Made by a program: the position numbers and the translations under genes. From the NCBI RefSeq assembly GCF_025144225.1, contig NZ_JALXXB010000004.1, positions 62,001-126,000 of the forward strand: a stretch of DNA of 64,000 nucleotides. Direction: 5' to 3'. The notes beneath the pieces are model-generated. The model had not been told where the DNA came from, did not search any database, and saw only the letters and a program-made list of their open reading frames with translations. Positions 25,067 through 33,974 of the stretch are shown in pieces. This stretch comes from Aestuariimicrobium sp. p3-SID1156 (lineage in GTDB: Bacteria > Actinomycetota > Actinomycetes > Propionibacteriales > Propionibacteriaceae). How positions within the stretch are numbered: the first letter of the stretch is position 1; the number at the start of each line of letters is the position of its first letter.

Positions 25067-25896
25067 CGGATGCCCGAGGTCTCCACGCCCTGGACCAGCC
25101 AGCGCTGCAGCACCAGGAAGACGACCACCACCGGCACGATCGCCACCAGGCCGCCGGCGAACAGCTCGGGGTAGCGGACCCCCTGGGAGGTCATGTACTG
25201 GCTGAGCGCCAGCTGCACGGTGGTGGTCTCGCTGCGGGTCACCAGCAGCGGCCAGAGGAAGGCGTTCCAGGCGCCGATGAAGGTGATCGTCCCCACGGCG
25301 GCGACGATGCCCAGGGTGTTGGGGACTACGATCCGCCAGAAGGCGGTGAACGGGTTGGCCCCGTCGATCAACGCTGCTTCCTCCAATTCGGAGGGGAAGG
25401 TGGCGAAGGTCGCCCGGAACATGAAGGTGGCGAAGGCGGAGAACATCACCGGGATGATGAGGCCCCGGTAGCTGTCGATCCAGCCGAACTGGGCCGTCAT
25501 CACGAACATCGGCACGAACACCACCGCCATCGGCACCATCAGCGTGAACACCGTCAGGGCCGAGAACAGCTTGCCGACCCAGTTGTCCAGCCGAGCCAGC
25601 GCGTAGCCGGCGAGCAGCGAGAGCACGATCGTCGCCACGGTCTGGACCACCGAGATCACCGCGGAGTTCACCAGCGCGTTGACCAGGTTGAGCTGCTTGT
25701 CCTCGAACATGCTGGGGATGACGCCGAAGTCCCATTCCTTGGGAATCCACTGCCATCTGGCCGCCACGATCGTCTGGTTCGTGCTGAACGCGTTGCGGAC
25801 GATGACGTAGAACGGGATCAGGAACAGGATCGCCAGGATGACCAGCGCCACGTAGCGAAGGACCTGCAAGGCACGCGAACTGCGTCCACCCACCAT
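25063..25896 (-). CDS. Sugar ABC transporter permease (MalG-type)
   Basis: Inner-membrane permease of a carbohydrate importer of the maltose/oligosaccharide type, 277 aa with six predicted helices. The cytoplasmic EAA loop reads ELEEAALIDGANPFTAFWRI, where the ATPase docks. It follows the partner permease after five bases and ends the operon. No ATP-binding gene is in the operon; in many actinobacteria a shared MsiK-like ATPase elsewhere serves such systems, which is inferred here. Confidence 0.93.
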   Translation of the reverse strand: MVGGRSSRALQVLRYVALVILAILFLIPFYVIVRNAFSTNQTIVAARWQWIPKEWDFGVIPSMFEDKQLNLVNALVNSAVISVVQTVATIVLSLLAGYALARLDNWVGKLFSALTVFTLMVPMAVVFVPMFVMTAQFGWIDSYRGLIIPVMFSAFATFMFRATFATFPSELEEAALIDGANPFTAFWRIVVPNTLGIVAAVGTITFIGAWNAFLWPLLVTRSETTTVQLALSQYMTSQGVRYPELFAGGLVAIVPVVVVFLVLQRWLVQGVETSGIR

Positions 25897-25901
25897 GGGG
25901 A

Positions 25902-26867
25902 TCAGCCCCTTTCCTTGCGCTCGGAGCGCCCCAACAGCCAGTTCTGGCCCAGGCCGAAGAGCACGATGATGGTGGTGATGATCACGGTCGCCGCGCCGCC
26001 GAGGCCGAGGTCCTGCTGGGTGCCGCCCAGACTGATCAGGTACATGTGGACCAACGGCGGGCGGGCGTAGGGCGGGTAGCTGCCGATGGAGCCGAACAGG
26101 TTGTAGAACTCATCGAAGGCTTGGAACGCGCCGATGAGCAGCAGCATCATCACCGCAACGGTGGAGGTGCGCAGCTGGGGCAGCGTGATGTAGCGCAGCG
26201 TGCGCCATCCCGTGGCGCCATCGAGTGCGGCGGCCTCGTAGGTGTCCTGGGGGATGCGGTTCAGGCCAGCGATCAGCAGGATCATGTAGAAGCCCACCTG
26301 CAGCCACAGCCGCAGGCTGATCACCACCGGCCAGTACCACCAGGTGGTGCCGCCGAGCCAGTTGATGTTCTCCCCGCCGAGCTGCCGCAGGATCGAGTTC
26401 GCCATGCCGAAGCGGGCGCCGTTGAACAGGCTCAATCGCCAGACCATCGCGGCGATCACGTAGGAGACTGCTGTCGGCAGGAAGAAGACCGATCGGAAGA
26501 AGGCCTGCCCCCACTTCGCCCCCTGCAGCAGGAGCGCCAGCCCCAGCGAACACACGTAGGTCAGAGGGACGATCAAGAGAGCGAAGACGACGAAGACGCC
26601 CAGCGAGTTGCGGAACATCTGGTCGTTGAGCAGGTAGCGGTAGTTGTCCAGGCCAACGAATCGCGTCGGCTGGATCGTGTTGCGGGCGTCGAAGAACGAC
26701 AGGTACGTCGACCACACCATCGGGATGTAGACGAAGGTGACCAGCCCGACCAGGAAGGGCAGGAAGAAGCCGATGTACCAGAGGTTGCGGCCCTGGTGAC
26801 CGCGGAAAACCCGCCACCACGAAGCTTTCGGGGTGGCGGGCTCCGCCGACGGGGTGGCTGGACTCAT
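25902..26867 (-). CDS. Sugar ABC transporter permease (MalF-type)
   Basis: First permease of the same importer, 321 aa. After a cytoplasmic tail rich in Ala and Pro there are six helices and an EAA loop DTYEAAALDGATGWRTLRYI. The ATG at 26867 overlaps the stop of the binding-protein gene by one base (TGATG); longer readings begin within that gene and are rejected. It forms the heterodimeric pore with the downstream MalG-type protein. Confidence 0.93.
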   Translation of the reverse strand: MSPATPSAEPATPKASWWRVFRGHQGRNLWYIGFFLPFLVGLVTFVYIPMVWSTYLSFFDARNTIQPTRFVGLDNYRYLLNDQMFRNSLGVFVVFALLIVPLTYVCSLGLALLLQGAKWGQAFFRSVFFLPTAVSYVIAAMVWRLSLFNGARFGMANSILRQLGGENINWLGGTTWWYWPVVISLRLWLQVGFYMILLIAGLNRIPQDTYEAAALDGATGWRTLRYITLPQLRTSTVAVMMLLLIGAFQAFDEFYNLFGSIGSYPPYARPPLVHMYLISLGGTQQDLGLGGAATVIITTIIVLFGLGQNWLLGRSERKERG

Positions 26868-28162
26868 CAGCCCTTGACGCGCTTGAGCTCGGCAGCGGCC
26901 AGGGTCTCGACCTTCTTGAACTCCTGGGCGGGATCGGCATTCTTCTTGATCACGTTGGTGACCGCGGCGCCGAAGGCGTCGCCCAGCGGGCCGGTCCACA
27001 TGATGTCGTTGGTGAACCCGTTCTCGCTGACGAACTTGGCAGCGTCGGCACCGGGGCCCTCCTTCAGCTTGGAGGCCTTCTGCACCAGGGCGGTCTTGGA
27101 GGGGATGTGGGTCCCGAACGCGTCAGCGAACTCGACCTGCTTGTCCTCCTGGTCGATCCACAGCCACGAGACGAACTTCTTGGCTGCTTCGACGTTCTTG
27201 CCCTTGGCGTTCACGCAGGCACCGAAGGCGCCGAAGGGCACGGCCACGCGTCCCTTCGCGCCGATCGCCGGGAACGGCAGGACGCCGAAGTCGTCGCCCA
27301 GCGCCTTCTGGATGTCGGGCATCGACCACAGTCCGCCCCACTGCATCGCGGTTTCGCCATTGGCGATGGGGGAGCCGTCGTACCACTCCTTGGAAGCCGA
27401 CTGCAACAGGCCCTTGGTCTTGGAGAAGTCGCGGTAGGCCGTCAGCGCGTCGTAGAACTGCTGCTGGGTGAAGGTGGCCTTGGTGCGGGCCTCGTCGAAC
27501 TGGTCCAGCCCGGACGCCCAGATGAACAGGGTGCCCAGCACGCCGACGCCACCGTCGTTGCCCGCGAAGAAGCCGCCCATGTCACCGGTCGCGACCTTGT
27601 TCGCGGCAGCGGTCAGCTCGGCGAAGGTCTTGGGAGGCTGCACGCCCGCCTTCTCCAGCACCGACTTGCGGTAGTAGAGCAGCTGCATGTCCACGACCTG
27701 GGGGATCGAGTGGTACTTGCCGTTGAACTGGAAACGCTTCATCACGGCCGGGTTGAACTGGCTCTCGACCGGCTTGACGATGTCGGTCAGGTCAGCGATC
27801 TGGCCCTGCTGGATCATGTCCAGGGTGCCGCCCTGCTCGACCTCGAAGACGTCAGGGGCATCCTTGGTCAGGAGCGCGGAGCCGAGCTTCTTGCCGTAGT
27901 CACCCGGGTTCCAGGTCACCTTGACCGAGGCGTCGGCGTAGTCGGCGGCGTACTTCTGCACGGCCTCCTTGACGCCGGGCTCGCCGTATTCGTGGTACCA
28001 CTGGTTGAGCACGGGCTTGGCGCCCCCGCTGCTGCCGGTGGACCCGGTCGTGGCTGAGGTGGAACCACCGAGGTCACCCTTGTTCGAGCCGCAGGCGGCA
28101 AGGGTTGCGGTGGCGGCGAGACCGCTGGCGGCGGTCAGGAGATGACGACGGTTCAGGTTCAT
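26867..28162 (-). CDS. Sugar ABC transporter substrate-binding lipoprotein
   Basis: Extracytoplasmic sugar receptor (SBP_bac_1 / UgpB-MalE type), 431 aa. MNLNRRHLLTAASGLAATAT precedes the lipobox LAAC; the RR pair suggests Tat export. The mature part has the family pattern of a long type II binding protein, with NPGDYGKKLGSALLTKDAPDV-like and YHSIPQVVDMQLLYYRK-like segments (shortened here). The ATG at 28162 is preferred to one four codons upstream because a TATGAT box lies seven bases before it. It heads the operon; the sugar is unknown. Confidence 0.92.
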   Translation of the reverse strand: MNLNRRHLLTAASGLAATATLAACGSNKGDLGGSTSATTGSTGSSGGAKPVLNQWYHEYGEPGVKEAVQKYAADYADASVKVTWNPGDYGKKLGSALLTKDAPDVFEVEQGGTLDMIQQGQIADLTDIVKPVESQFNPAVMKRFQFNGKYHSIPQVVDMQLLYYRKSVLEKAGVQPPKTFAELTAAANKVATGDMGGFFAGNDGGVGVLGTLFIWASGLDQFDEARTKATFTQQQFYDALTAYRDFSKTKGLLQSASKEWYDGSPIANGETAMQWGGLWSMPDIQKALGDDFGVLPFPAIGAKGRVAVPFGAFGACVNAKGKNVEAAKKFVSWLWIDQEDKQVEFADAFGTHIPSKTALVQKASKLKEGPGADAAKFVSENGFTNDIMWTGPLGDAFGAAVTNVIKKNADPAQEFKKVETLAAAELKRVKG

Positions 28163-28169
28163 GATCCCG

Positions 28170-28175
28170 ATCATA
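28170..28175 (-). promoter_or_regulatory. -10 box upstream of the sugar transporter operon
   Basis: TATGAT on the minus strand, five of six consensus bases, lies seven bases before the ATG at 28162 and predicts a leaderless transcript. CGGGA in the spacer could act as a weak ribosome binding site if transcription starts further upstream. Confidence 0.5.
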
Positions 28176-28282
28176 GGAGACAGGCTGTCGCCAACAGCGC
28201 ACTGGACCCGCTGTCGATATCAATTCGCGATCTGACTTCGCTGTGGGCGGAACCGCATTCCTGTGCCCCCACGGGGCGTGGG

Positions 28283-28288
28283 TACGAT
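28283..28288 (+). promoter_or_regulatory. Candidate -10 box for hemW
   Basis: TACGAT lies eight bases before the hemW ATG at 28297. There is no clear ribosome binding site, so a leaderless or near-leaderless transcript is likely. Confidence 0.4.
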
Positions 28289-28296
28289 CCTTGCCC

Positions 28297-29517
28297 ATGG
28301 GATCCCAGCTGCCCGACGGCGAACCGATGCCCGCCAACGGCCTGCTCCCCGAGGGACGCCTGCCGCGAGCAGGGGTCGAGTTCTCCGCGTACCTGCACGT
28401 CCCCTTCTGCACGACCCGCTGCGGCTACTGCGACTTCAACACCTACACCGCCAACGAGCTGGGCGGGATGGGCATGGACACCTGGGTCGAGGCGATGCAC
28501 CGGGAGATCGACCTGGCCGCGCGGGTGCTCGCCGATGGTCCCGCCCGACCGCTGGCCACGGTTTTCGTCGGTGGGGGGACGCCCAGCCTGGTGCCCGCGA
28601 ACGATCTGGTCGGGCTGCTGACCCACCTCGAGTCGGCCTTCGGCCTCGAGGGTGATGCCGAGGTGACGACCGAAGCGAACCCGGAATCGGTCAGCCCCGA
28701 GTGGCTCCAAGGGCTTCGAGCAGGTGGCTTCAACCGCGTCAGCCTGGGTATGCAGTCCGCCCGCCCGCACGTCCTGCACTTGCTTGAGCGACGCCACACC
28801 CCCGGACGTGCCCTCGAGGTCGTCGGCTGGGCCCGCGCGGCAGGGTTCGACGACGTCAGCCTCGACCTGATCATGGGGACGCCGGGGGAGTCCGCCGACG
28901 ATTTCCGTGCCTCACTGGAGGCGGCGCTGTCGGCCGACCCTGACCACATCTCCGCCTACTCCCTGATCGTGGAGGAGGGGACGCGCTTCGCGGCCAAGGT
29001 CAAGCGCGGCGAGATCCCGATGCCCTCCGATGATGACCACGCCGACAAGTACCTCCTGGCCGACGATGTGCTGACCGGAGCCGGGTTCGAGAACTACGAG
29101 GTGAGCAACTGGGCGCGTCCCCGAGAGGGGCAGCCGCACCGCAGCCGGCACAACCTGGCCTATTGGCGTGGGCAGGACTGGTGGGGGTTCGGGCCCGGAG
29201 CCCACTCGCACGTGGACGGGGTGCGCTGGTGGAATGTGAAGCACCCGCGTCCCTATGCCGCTGCGCTCGGCGATGCTCGTTCGCCGGGGGCTGGTCGGGA
29301 GCTGCTCACCTCCGAACAACGGCGTGAGGAGCGAGTGCTGCTGGAGTTGCGGATCGCCGACGGTCTTCCTGTCGAGGTCCTGCTCCCGGAGGAGCGGGGT
29401 CGCCTGGACCGCTGGATCGCGTCGGGGCATGCGGTGCTGCGGGATGGCCGGGTCCGGCTCACGCTCGACGGACGCCTGCTCGCAGACGGGATCGTGCTCG
29501 ACCTGCTGGCGGGGTGA
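28297..29517 (+). CDS. hemW: Radical SAM heme chaperone HemW
   Basis: Radical SAM protein that binds heme and delivers it to target proteins; often misnamed oxygen-independent coproporphyrinogen oxidase. The product is 406 aa. The 4Fe-4S motif is CTTRCGYCDF (CX3CX2C), near residue 37, followed by FNTYTANELGG and VFVGGGTPSLVP. The HemW domain toward the C-terminus contains AHSHVDGVRWWNVKHP. The reading frame is open upstream to 28243, but the ATG at 28297 fits homology and the -10 box. lepA-hemW-hrcA order is conserved; the sugar transporter here separates lepA from hemW. Confidence 0.95.
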   Translation: MGSQLPDGEPMPANGLLPEGRLPRAGVEFSAYLHVPFCTTRCGYCDFNTYTANELGGMGMDTWVEAMHREIDLAARVLADGPARPLATVFVGGGTPSLVPANDLVGLLTHLESAFGLEGDAEVTTEANPESVSPEWLQGLRAGGFNRVSLGMQSARPHVLHLLERRHTPGRALEVVGWARAAGFDDVSLDLIMGTPGESADDFRASLEAALSADPDHISAYSLIVEEGTRFAAKVKRGEIPMPSDDDHADKYLLADDVLTGAGFENYEVSNWARPREGQPHRSRHNLAYWRGQDWWGFGPGAHSHVDGVRWWNVKHPRPYAAALGDARSPGAGRELLTSEQRREERVLLELRIADGLPVEVLLPEERGRLDRWIASGHAVLRDGRVRLTLDGRLLADGIVLDLLAG

Positions 29518-29586
29518 ACCCGCCCTCAGTTCGCGTTGGGACCGCCCCGATATCGTCGATCCCACCTGTGCGACTGGCTTCCGAAC

Positions 29587-29748
29587 ATGCTCCACGGCTA
29601 CGGCGTTGCGCTCGAGGAGGTCGTCCCTGGCGATGACCCGGCCGCAGCCTTCGCCCAGCACTCCGCCAACGTCCAGAAGCTCCTGGAGGACGAGGACCGC
29701 TTGGCCGCGCTCATCGGGCGTGACCCGCAGTGGACGTCGGCCGGCTGA
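29587..29748 (+). CDS. Small hypothetical protein
   Basis: 53 aa from the ATG at 29587; the frame is open back to 29536. Almost 90 percent of codons end in G or C and the composition is acidic and helical (NVQKLLEDEDRLAALIGR), which looks coding. It follows hemW by about 70 bases and ends before a large hairpin, so it may be co-transcribed with hemW. No family is recognised and no ribosome binding site is obvious, so the start is uncertain. Confidence 0.45.
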   Translation: MLHGYGVALEEVVPGDDPAAAFAQHSANVQKLLEDEDRLAALIGRDPQWTSAG

Positions 29749-29765
29749 GGAGCCAGTAGTTCTAC

Positions 29766-29808
29766 ACCCTCGCGATGTGCTGCCGCAGCGGCAGCACATC
29801 GTGAGGGT
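29766..29808. repeat. Long inverted repeat between a small gene and the aldehyde dehydrogenase gene
   Basis: An 18-base arm (29766-29783) pairs with 29791-29808 with a single G-U position and a seven-base loop. It may terminate upstream transcription, but its right arm covers the expected -35 region of the next promoter, so it could also be an operator. Confidence 0.75.
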
Positions 29809-29816
29809 CTGCGGCG

Positions 29817-29822
29817 TAGGGT
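29817..29822 (+). promoter_or_regulatory. -10 box for the leaderless aldehyde dehydrogenase gene
   Basis: TAGGGT is followed by CGATGC and the ATG at 29829, a six-base spacing with no Shine-Dalgarno sequence. Confidence 0.5.
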
Positions 29823-29828
29823 CGATGC

Positions 29829-31286
29829 ATGAGCGCAGTGGATAGTGACCAGGTCATCGGCAGCGTCCCCCGGGGGCAGTTCATCGGCGGGCAATGGGTG
29901 GTCAGTGACGCCACCTTTGCGGTCGAGGATCCGGCGACGGGCAGGCCACTCACCGAGGTCTGCGACGCCACCCCCGAGGACGCGGCAGCCGCGCTCGACG
30001 CCGCTTGCCACGCAGCCGACAGCTGGGCGTCCACGGAGCCGCGCGAGCGTGCCGAGGTGCTGCGGCGCGCCTTCGAGTTGGTCATCGAGCGCGCCGACAC
30101 CTTCGCGGCGTTGATGACCCTCGAGATGGGCAAGCCCCTGGCGGAGTCCCGCGGCGAAGTCACCTACGGTGCGGAGTTCCTGCGCTGGTTCAGCGAGGAG
30201 GCCTGCCGAGTGGAGGGGCGCTGGAGTGTCGCGCCCTCGGGCGGCACCCGCATCCTCACCATGAAGCAGCCGGTCGGGCCCGTCTACGCGATCACCCCGT
30301 GGAACTTCCCGCTCGCCATGGGCACCCGCAAGATCGCGCCGGCGCTCGCTGCAGGGTGCACGGTTGTGATCAAGCCCGCCTCGGCTACGCCGCTGACGAT
30401 GCTCTACTTCATGCAGGTGCTCCAGGACGCCGGGCTCCCCGACGGGGTGGTGAACTGCGTGGTCAGCTCGAAGTCCAGCGACGTCTCCACACCGATCCTG
30501 AAGGATCCACGCCTGCGGAAGATCACCTTCACCGGCTCCACCGAGGTGGGCCGTTCGTTGCTGGAGCAGGCGGCACCCCACATCCTGCGCACGTCGATGG
30601 AGCTCGGCGGCAACGCCCCCTTCCTGGTGCTGCAGGACGCCGACGTGGAGGCTGCGGTCGCCGGTGCCATGCCCGCCAAGTTCCGCAACAACGGGGAGGC
30701 CTGCACCGCCGCCAACCGCTTCTACGTCCACCGCGACGTGGTCGAGGAATTCCAGACCACGCTGGTCGAGGCCACCGAGAAGCTCATCGTCGGCCCCGGC
30801 ATCGAGCCCGACACGACGCTTGGCCCGCTGGTCGACCAGAAGACCCTCGACAAGGTCGACGAACTCGTCCAGGACGCCGTCGCCAAGGGCGCCAAGGTTC
30901 TCACCGGCGCCGCTCGCCTCGACAGGGACGGGTACTTCTATGCCCCCACCGTCCTCGCCGATGTCCCCGACAACGCCCGACTGCTGAAGGAGGAGATCTT
31001 CGGACCCGTCGCCCCCATCGTGGTCGTCGACTCCGATGAGGAGGCCATCCAGAAGGCCAACGACACCGAGTTCGGGTTGATGGCCTATGTCTACTCCCGC
31101 GAGCTTGGACGTGGCATCCGCGCGGTCGAAGCCCTCGAATCCGGAATGGTCGGGCTCAACACCGGCGTGGTCTCCAACCCCGCAGCGCCCTTCGGCGGGG
31201 TCAAGCAGTCCGGTCTGGGCCGTGAGGGCAGCCACGAGGGCATCGAGGAATACCTCGAGACGAAGTACGTCGGCATCACCCTCTGA
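29829..31286 (+). CDS. gabD: Succinate-semialdehyde dehydrogenase family NAD(P)-dependent aldehyde dehydrogenase
   Basis: Oxidises an aldehyde, probably succinate semialdehyde, to the acid using NAD(P), in the cytoplasm. The product is 485 aa. The cofactor site motif TPWNFPLAM and FTGSTEVGR are present, with the general base Glu258 in ELGGNAP and the catalytic Cys292 in GEACTAANR. The C-terminal [15 protein letters not shown] segment matches the SSADH (GabD) group. No gabT or regulator is adjacent, so the physiological substrate is inferred from the family only. Confidence 0.88.
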   Translation: MSAVDSDQVIGSVPRGQFIGGQWVVSDATFAVEDPATGRPLTEVCDATPEDAAAALDAACHAADSWASTEPRERAEVLRRAFELVIERADTFAALMTLEMGKPLAESRGEVTYGAEFLRWFSEEACRVEGRWSVAPSGGTRILTMKQPVGPVYAITPWNFPLAMGTRKIAPALAAGCTVVIKPASATPLTMLYFMQVLQDAGLPDGVVNCVVSSKSSDVSTPILKDPRLRKITFTGSTEVGRSLLEQAAPHILRTSMELGGNAPFLVLQDADVEAAVAGAMPAKFRNNGEACTAANRFYVHRDVVEEFQTTLVEATEKLIVGPGIEPDTTLGPLVDQKTLDKVDELVQDAVAKGAKVLTGAARLDRDGYFYAPTVLADVPDNARLLKEEIFGPVAPIVVVDSDEEAIQKANDTEFGLMAYVYSRELGRGIRAVEALESGMVGLNTGVVSNPAAPFGGVKQSGLGREGSHEGIEEYLETKYVGITL

Positions 31287-31340
31287 CCGGCAAGGAGGCG
31301 ATGGCGGCGGGGCGTCCACCTCGGGGCGCGCGAGTGGGGG

Positions 31341-31346
31341 TAGCCT
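31341..31346 (+). promoter_or_regulatory. Candidate -10 box for the DUF3097 gene
   Basis: TAGCCT lies eight bases before the GTG at 31355. It supports that start over the longer frame beginning at 31301. Confidence 0.4.
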
Positions 31347-31354
31347 CGACGACC

Positions 31355-32206
31355 GTGGATCGATACTCCGGTGACGTGCTCAGGCAGGGTTGGCGCAAGG
31401 AGGGCCGTCCCCAGTCCAGGGATGTCCCGATGGAGAAGGGCCTGGTCGTCGAGGAACCCACCAGCGGCTTCGTGGGCGCGGTGATCGGCTGGGAGAACGG
31501 CATCGTCCTGCTGGAGGATCGCAAGGGCACGAAGCGCGGCTTCCCGATCGGCCCCGGATTCTGGGTGGAGGGCAAGCCCGTGACCCTCCGGGTGCCGCTG
31601 CGCCAGGGCAGCGCCAAGCCCAGCTACACGGCCTCCGGTTCGAGGGCCGATGTGGCACCGACACGCCCCAAGGTCGCCCTGCCCAGCCGCATCTACGTCG
31701 AAGGACGCCACGATGCCGAACTGGTGGAGAAGGTGTGGGGTGATGACCTGCGCCACGTCGGGGTGGTCGTGGAGTACATGGGCGGCATCGACGAGCTGCC
31801 GGCGATCGTGGCCGAGTTCGACCCTGCCCCGGGACGCCGGCTGGGCGTCCTGGTGGACCATCTCGTGCTCGGGTCCAAGGAGTCCCGCATCGCCAAGCAG
31901 GTCGCTGATGCCGGCTACCGTGACGTGGTGATGGTGACCGGGCATGACTACATCGACATCTGGAATGCCATCAAGCCTGCGACTGTGGGGCTGAAGAAGT
32001 GGCCTGAGATCCCGCGTGACGTCGACTTCAAGAAGGGGACGCTGGCCGCCCTGAAGCAACCCCACGAAACCCAGACCGATGTGGCGAACTTTTGGAAGGC
32101 CCTCCTGGGGCGGGTGACCAGCTACCGTGATCTTGATGGGCATCTGGTGACCGAGGTCGAGAAGCTGATCGACTTCGTCACCGCGGACCACATCCACGAG
32201 GACTGA
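31355..32206 (+). CDS. DUF3097 family protein
   Basis: Conserved actinobacterial protein of unknown function, 283 aa. It opens with DRYSGDVLRQGWRKEGRP and has KGLVVEEPTSGFVGAVIGWE, both typical. The central part ASRIYVEG-like (here PSRIYVEGRHDAELVEKVWG) is a Toprim-like strand with a conserved acid, followed by VVVEYMGGIDEL and GVLVDHLVLGSKE, so a nucleic-acid-related role has been suspected for the family. It is the first of three closely spaced genes; ten bases separate it from the next. Confidence 0.88.
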   Translation: MDRYSGDVLRQGWRKEGRPQSRDVPMEKGLVVEEPTSGFVGAVIGWENGIVLLEDRKGTKRGFPIGPGFWVEGKPVTLRVPLRQGSAKPSYTASGSRADVAPTRPKVALPSRIYVEGRHDAELVEKVWGDDLRHVGVVVEYMGGIDELPAIVAEFDPAPGRRLGVLVDHLVLGSKESRIAKQVADAGYRDVVMVTGHDYIDIWNAIKPATVGLKKWPEIPRDVDFKKGTLAALKQPHETQTDVANFWKALLGRVTSYRDLDGHLVTEVEKLIDFVTADHIHED

Positions 32207-32215
32207 GGAGCGGGC

Positions 32216-32998
32216 ATGGACACCGAGGCGGTACTGGAACTCATCCAGGAGGTGGCAGCAGAGGTCATCAACCCCCGGTTCCGTGCCCTGGCCGAGCAGG
32301 ACATCGTCGAGAAGCGGCCCGGGGACCTGGTCACCATCGCCGACCAGGAATCCGAGGCGATCCTCACCCGCGAGCTCGCCGCCGCGCACCCGGACGCCGT
32401 GGTGATCGGCGAGGAGGCCGTCTTCGCCACCCCAGCCCTGCTGGAAGGCATCGAACAGCACGACCATGTCTTCCTGGTCGACCCGGTTGATGGGACGCGG
32501 AACTTTGCGCGGGGCAGCGTTGACCATGCCGTGATGGTCTCCGAGCTGCGCAGGGGAGAGACCACGCGCGGTTGGATCTGGCAGCCCCAGCACCACCGGG
32601 CCTATGTCGCCGAGCGCGGCGCCGGCGCCACCAGGAACGGGCAGCTGATCCCACGGCGCGACCCCGGGGAGATCGTCGATGCGCCAGACGGCCGCACCTC
32701 CCGGAGCAGGTGGTGGGGGATGGAGGACCCCTTCCTCGGCACGGTCAGCCGCAGCGCCTGGTGCTGCGGGGTCGACTACCCAAACGTGGTTGACGGCATC
32801 GCCGACTACCTCGTGTATGTGAACGTCAAGCCCTGGGACCACGCTCCCGGCTCGCTCCTGCTGGCCGAGATCGGGGGAGCGGTGCTGACCCGTACCGGTG
32901 AGCCCTACACCGCTGGCTACTCCGGGCCGGGTCTGTTCTGTGCTTCCACCCAGGCACTGGCCGAGCGCGTCCGCACCCAGTGGCCCACCATCGGCTGA
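32216..32998 (+). CDS. Inositol-monophosphatase-family phosphatase
   Basis: Magnesium-dependent phosphatase of the IMPase/HisN/FBPase superfamily, 260 aa. The metal ligands are in VIGEEAV (Glu-Glu), DPVDGTRNFARG, and the C-terminal WDHAPGSLLLAEIGG. Members include histidinol-phosphatase and myo-inositol-phosphatase, and sequence alone does not settle which this is. The ATG follows GAGGAGCGGGC, a good ribosome binding site. Its stop overlaps the next ATG by one base. Confidence 0.9.
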   Translation: MDTEAVLELIQEVAAEVINPRFRALAEQDIVEKRPGDLVTIADQESEAILTRELAAAHPDAVVIGEEAVFATPALLEGIEQHDHVFLVDPVDGTRNFARGSVDHAVMVSELRRGETTRGWIWQPQHHRAYVAERGAGATRNGQLIPRRDPGEIVDAPDGRTSRSRWWGMEDPFLGTVSRSAWCCGVDYPNVVDGIADYLVYVNVKPWDHAPGSLLLAEIGGAVLTRTGEPYTAGYSGPGLFCASTQALAERVRTQWPTIG

Positions 32999-33921
32999 TG
33001 TCGGGCGCACCCGTCCTGCCGCCGCTGCACGCGATCGCCGACGAGCTCTACTCGCTCGACCCCAGTGAGTTCACCGGCCGCCGCGACGCGTGGGTGAAGC
33101 AGGCGAGAACCCTCAAACGCAAGGAAGAAGCTGCCCAGATCCAGGCGCTGCGGCGTCCGACGGTGGCTGCCAGCTACCTCAACCGCGCAATCCGCAAACC
33201 CTTGCCGGCACTGGAGGAATTCCTCGACCTCGGCGAACCCATGCGCGAGGCGCAAGCCGCGCTGAGCGTGGGCGAACTGGCCGAGTTCGGCCAGCAGCGA
33301 CGTGCCCTCGAGGAGGCCGTGGTCCGCGAGCTGTCCGCCATGCTGGCGGAGGAAGGCGTGACTGCGAGCCCGGCCAGTCTGGACGAAGTCCGCTCAACGT
33401 TGACCGCTGCCCTCGCTGACCCGGACGCCGAACAGGCTGTGCGCTCCGGGACCCTGGCACGCGCCCTCAGCTATGCCGGGTTCGGACCGGTCGACCTCGA
33501 CCGCGCACTGGCCGCCGACCCGGCCTCGATCGCCCCAGTGAAGGGGAAGCGTGACCGTTCGCACTTGTCGGTGGTGCCCGACCTGCCGCCCGAAGCCGAG
33601 CCGGATCCCGAAGAGGAACGCCGCCGGGGGGAGGAGAAGCGCCGAGCTGAACGAGAGCGAGCCGAGCGACTGCTGGCCAACCTCGAACGTTCACAGGAGC
33701 GAGCCGAGCAGCGCCACGCCAAGGCAGTCTCGGCACAGGAACGCGCCGCCGAAGCCCGCGACCGAGCACAGTCGGTGGTCGACGAAGCGCTCGCGGCGCT
33801 CAAGGCCGCCGATGACAAGCTGACGGAGACGACCGAGGCCGCCGACCTGGCCGCCGCGGAACTCTCGGACGCCGCTGGCGAGGTGGAACAGCAGCGCCAA
33901 TTGCTGGCTGACTGGGAGTAG
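32998..33921 (+). CDS. Hypothetical protein with long C-terminal coiled coil
   Basis: 307 aa, function unknown. The first 190 residues are a mostly helical domain with LHAIADELYSLDPSEF and TGRRDAWVKQAR. From about residue 205 the sequence becomes charged and heptad-like (EERRRGEEKRRAERERAERL and similar), giving an extended coiled coil of roughly 100 residues. No signal or membrane segment. It begins by a TGATG overlap with the phosphatase gene and ends before the toxin-antitoxin promoter. Similar actinobacterial proteins are annotated only as hypothetical, as far as I recall. Confidence 0.75.
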   Translation: MSGAPVLPPLHAIADELYSLDPSEFTGRRDAWVKQARTLKRKEEAAQIQALRRPTVAASYLNRAIRKPLPALEEFLDLGEPMREAQAALSVGELAEFGQQRRALEEAVVRELSAMLAEEGVTASPASLDEVRSTLTAALADPDAEQAVRSGTLARALSYAGFGPVDLDRALAADPASIAPVKGKRDRSHLSVVPDLPPEAEPDPEEERRRGEEKRRAERERAERLLANLERSQERAEQRHAKAVSAQERAAEARDRAQSVVDEALAALKAADDKLTETTEAADLAAAELSDAAGEVEQQRQLLADWE

Positions 33922-33935
33922 CCCGCGAGTGTAAC

Positions 33936-33968
33936 GAAATGTACATTTCAGACATTCAGGCGTACAGT
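33936..33968 (+). promoter_or_regulatory. Toxin-antitoxin promoter with TGTACA operator
   Basis: GAAATGTACATTTC (33936-33949) is a perfect 14-bp palindrome. Its core TGTACA at 33940-33945 also serves as -35, 17 bases before TACAGT (-10, 33963-33968). TGTACA is the known core of the YefM-YoeB operator in E. coli. Transcription should start at the antitoxin ATG itself (33975). Confidence 0.75.
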
Positions 33969-33974
33969 GTGTGC

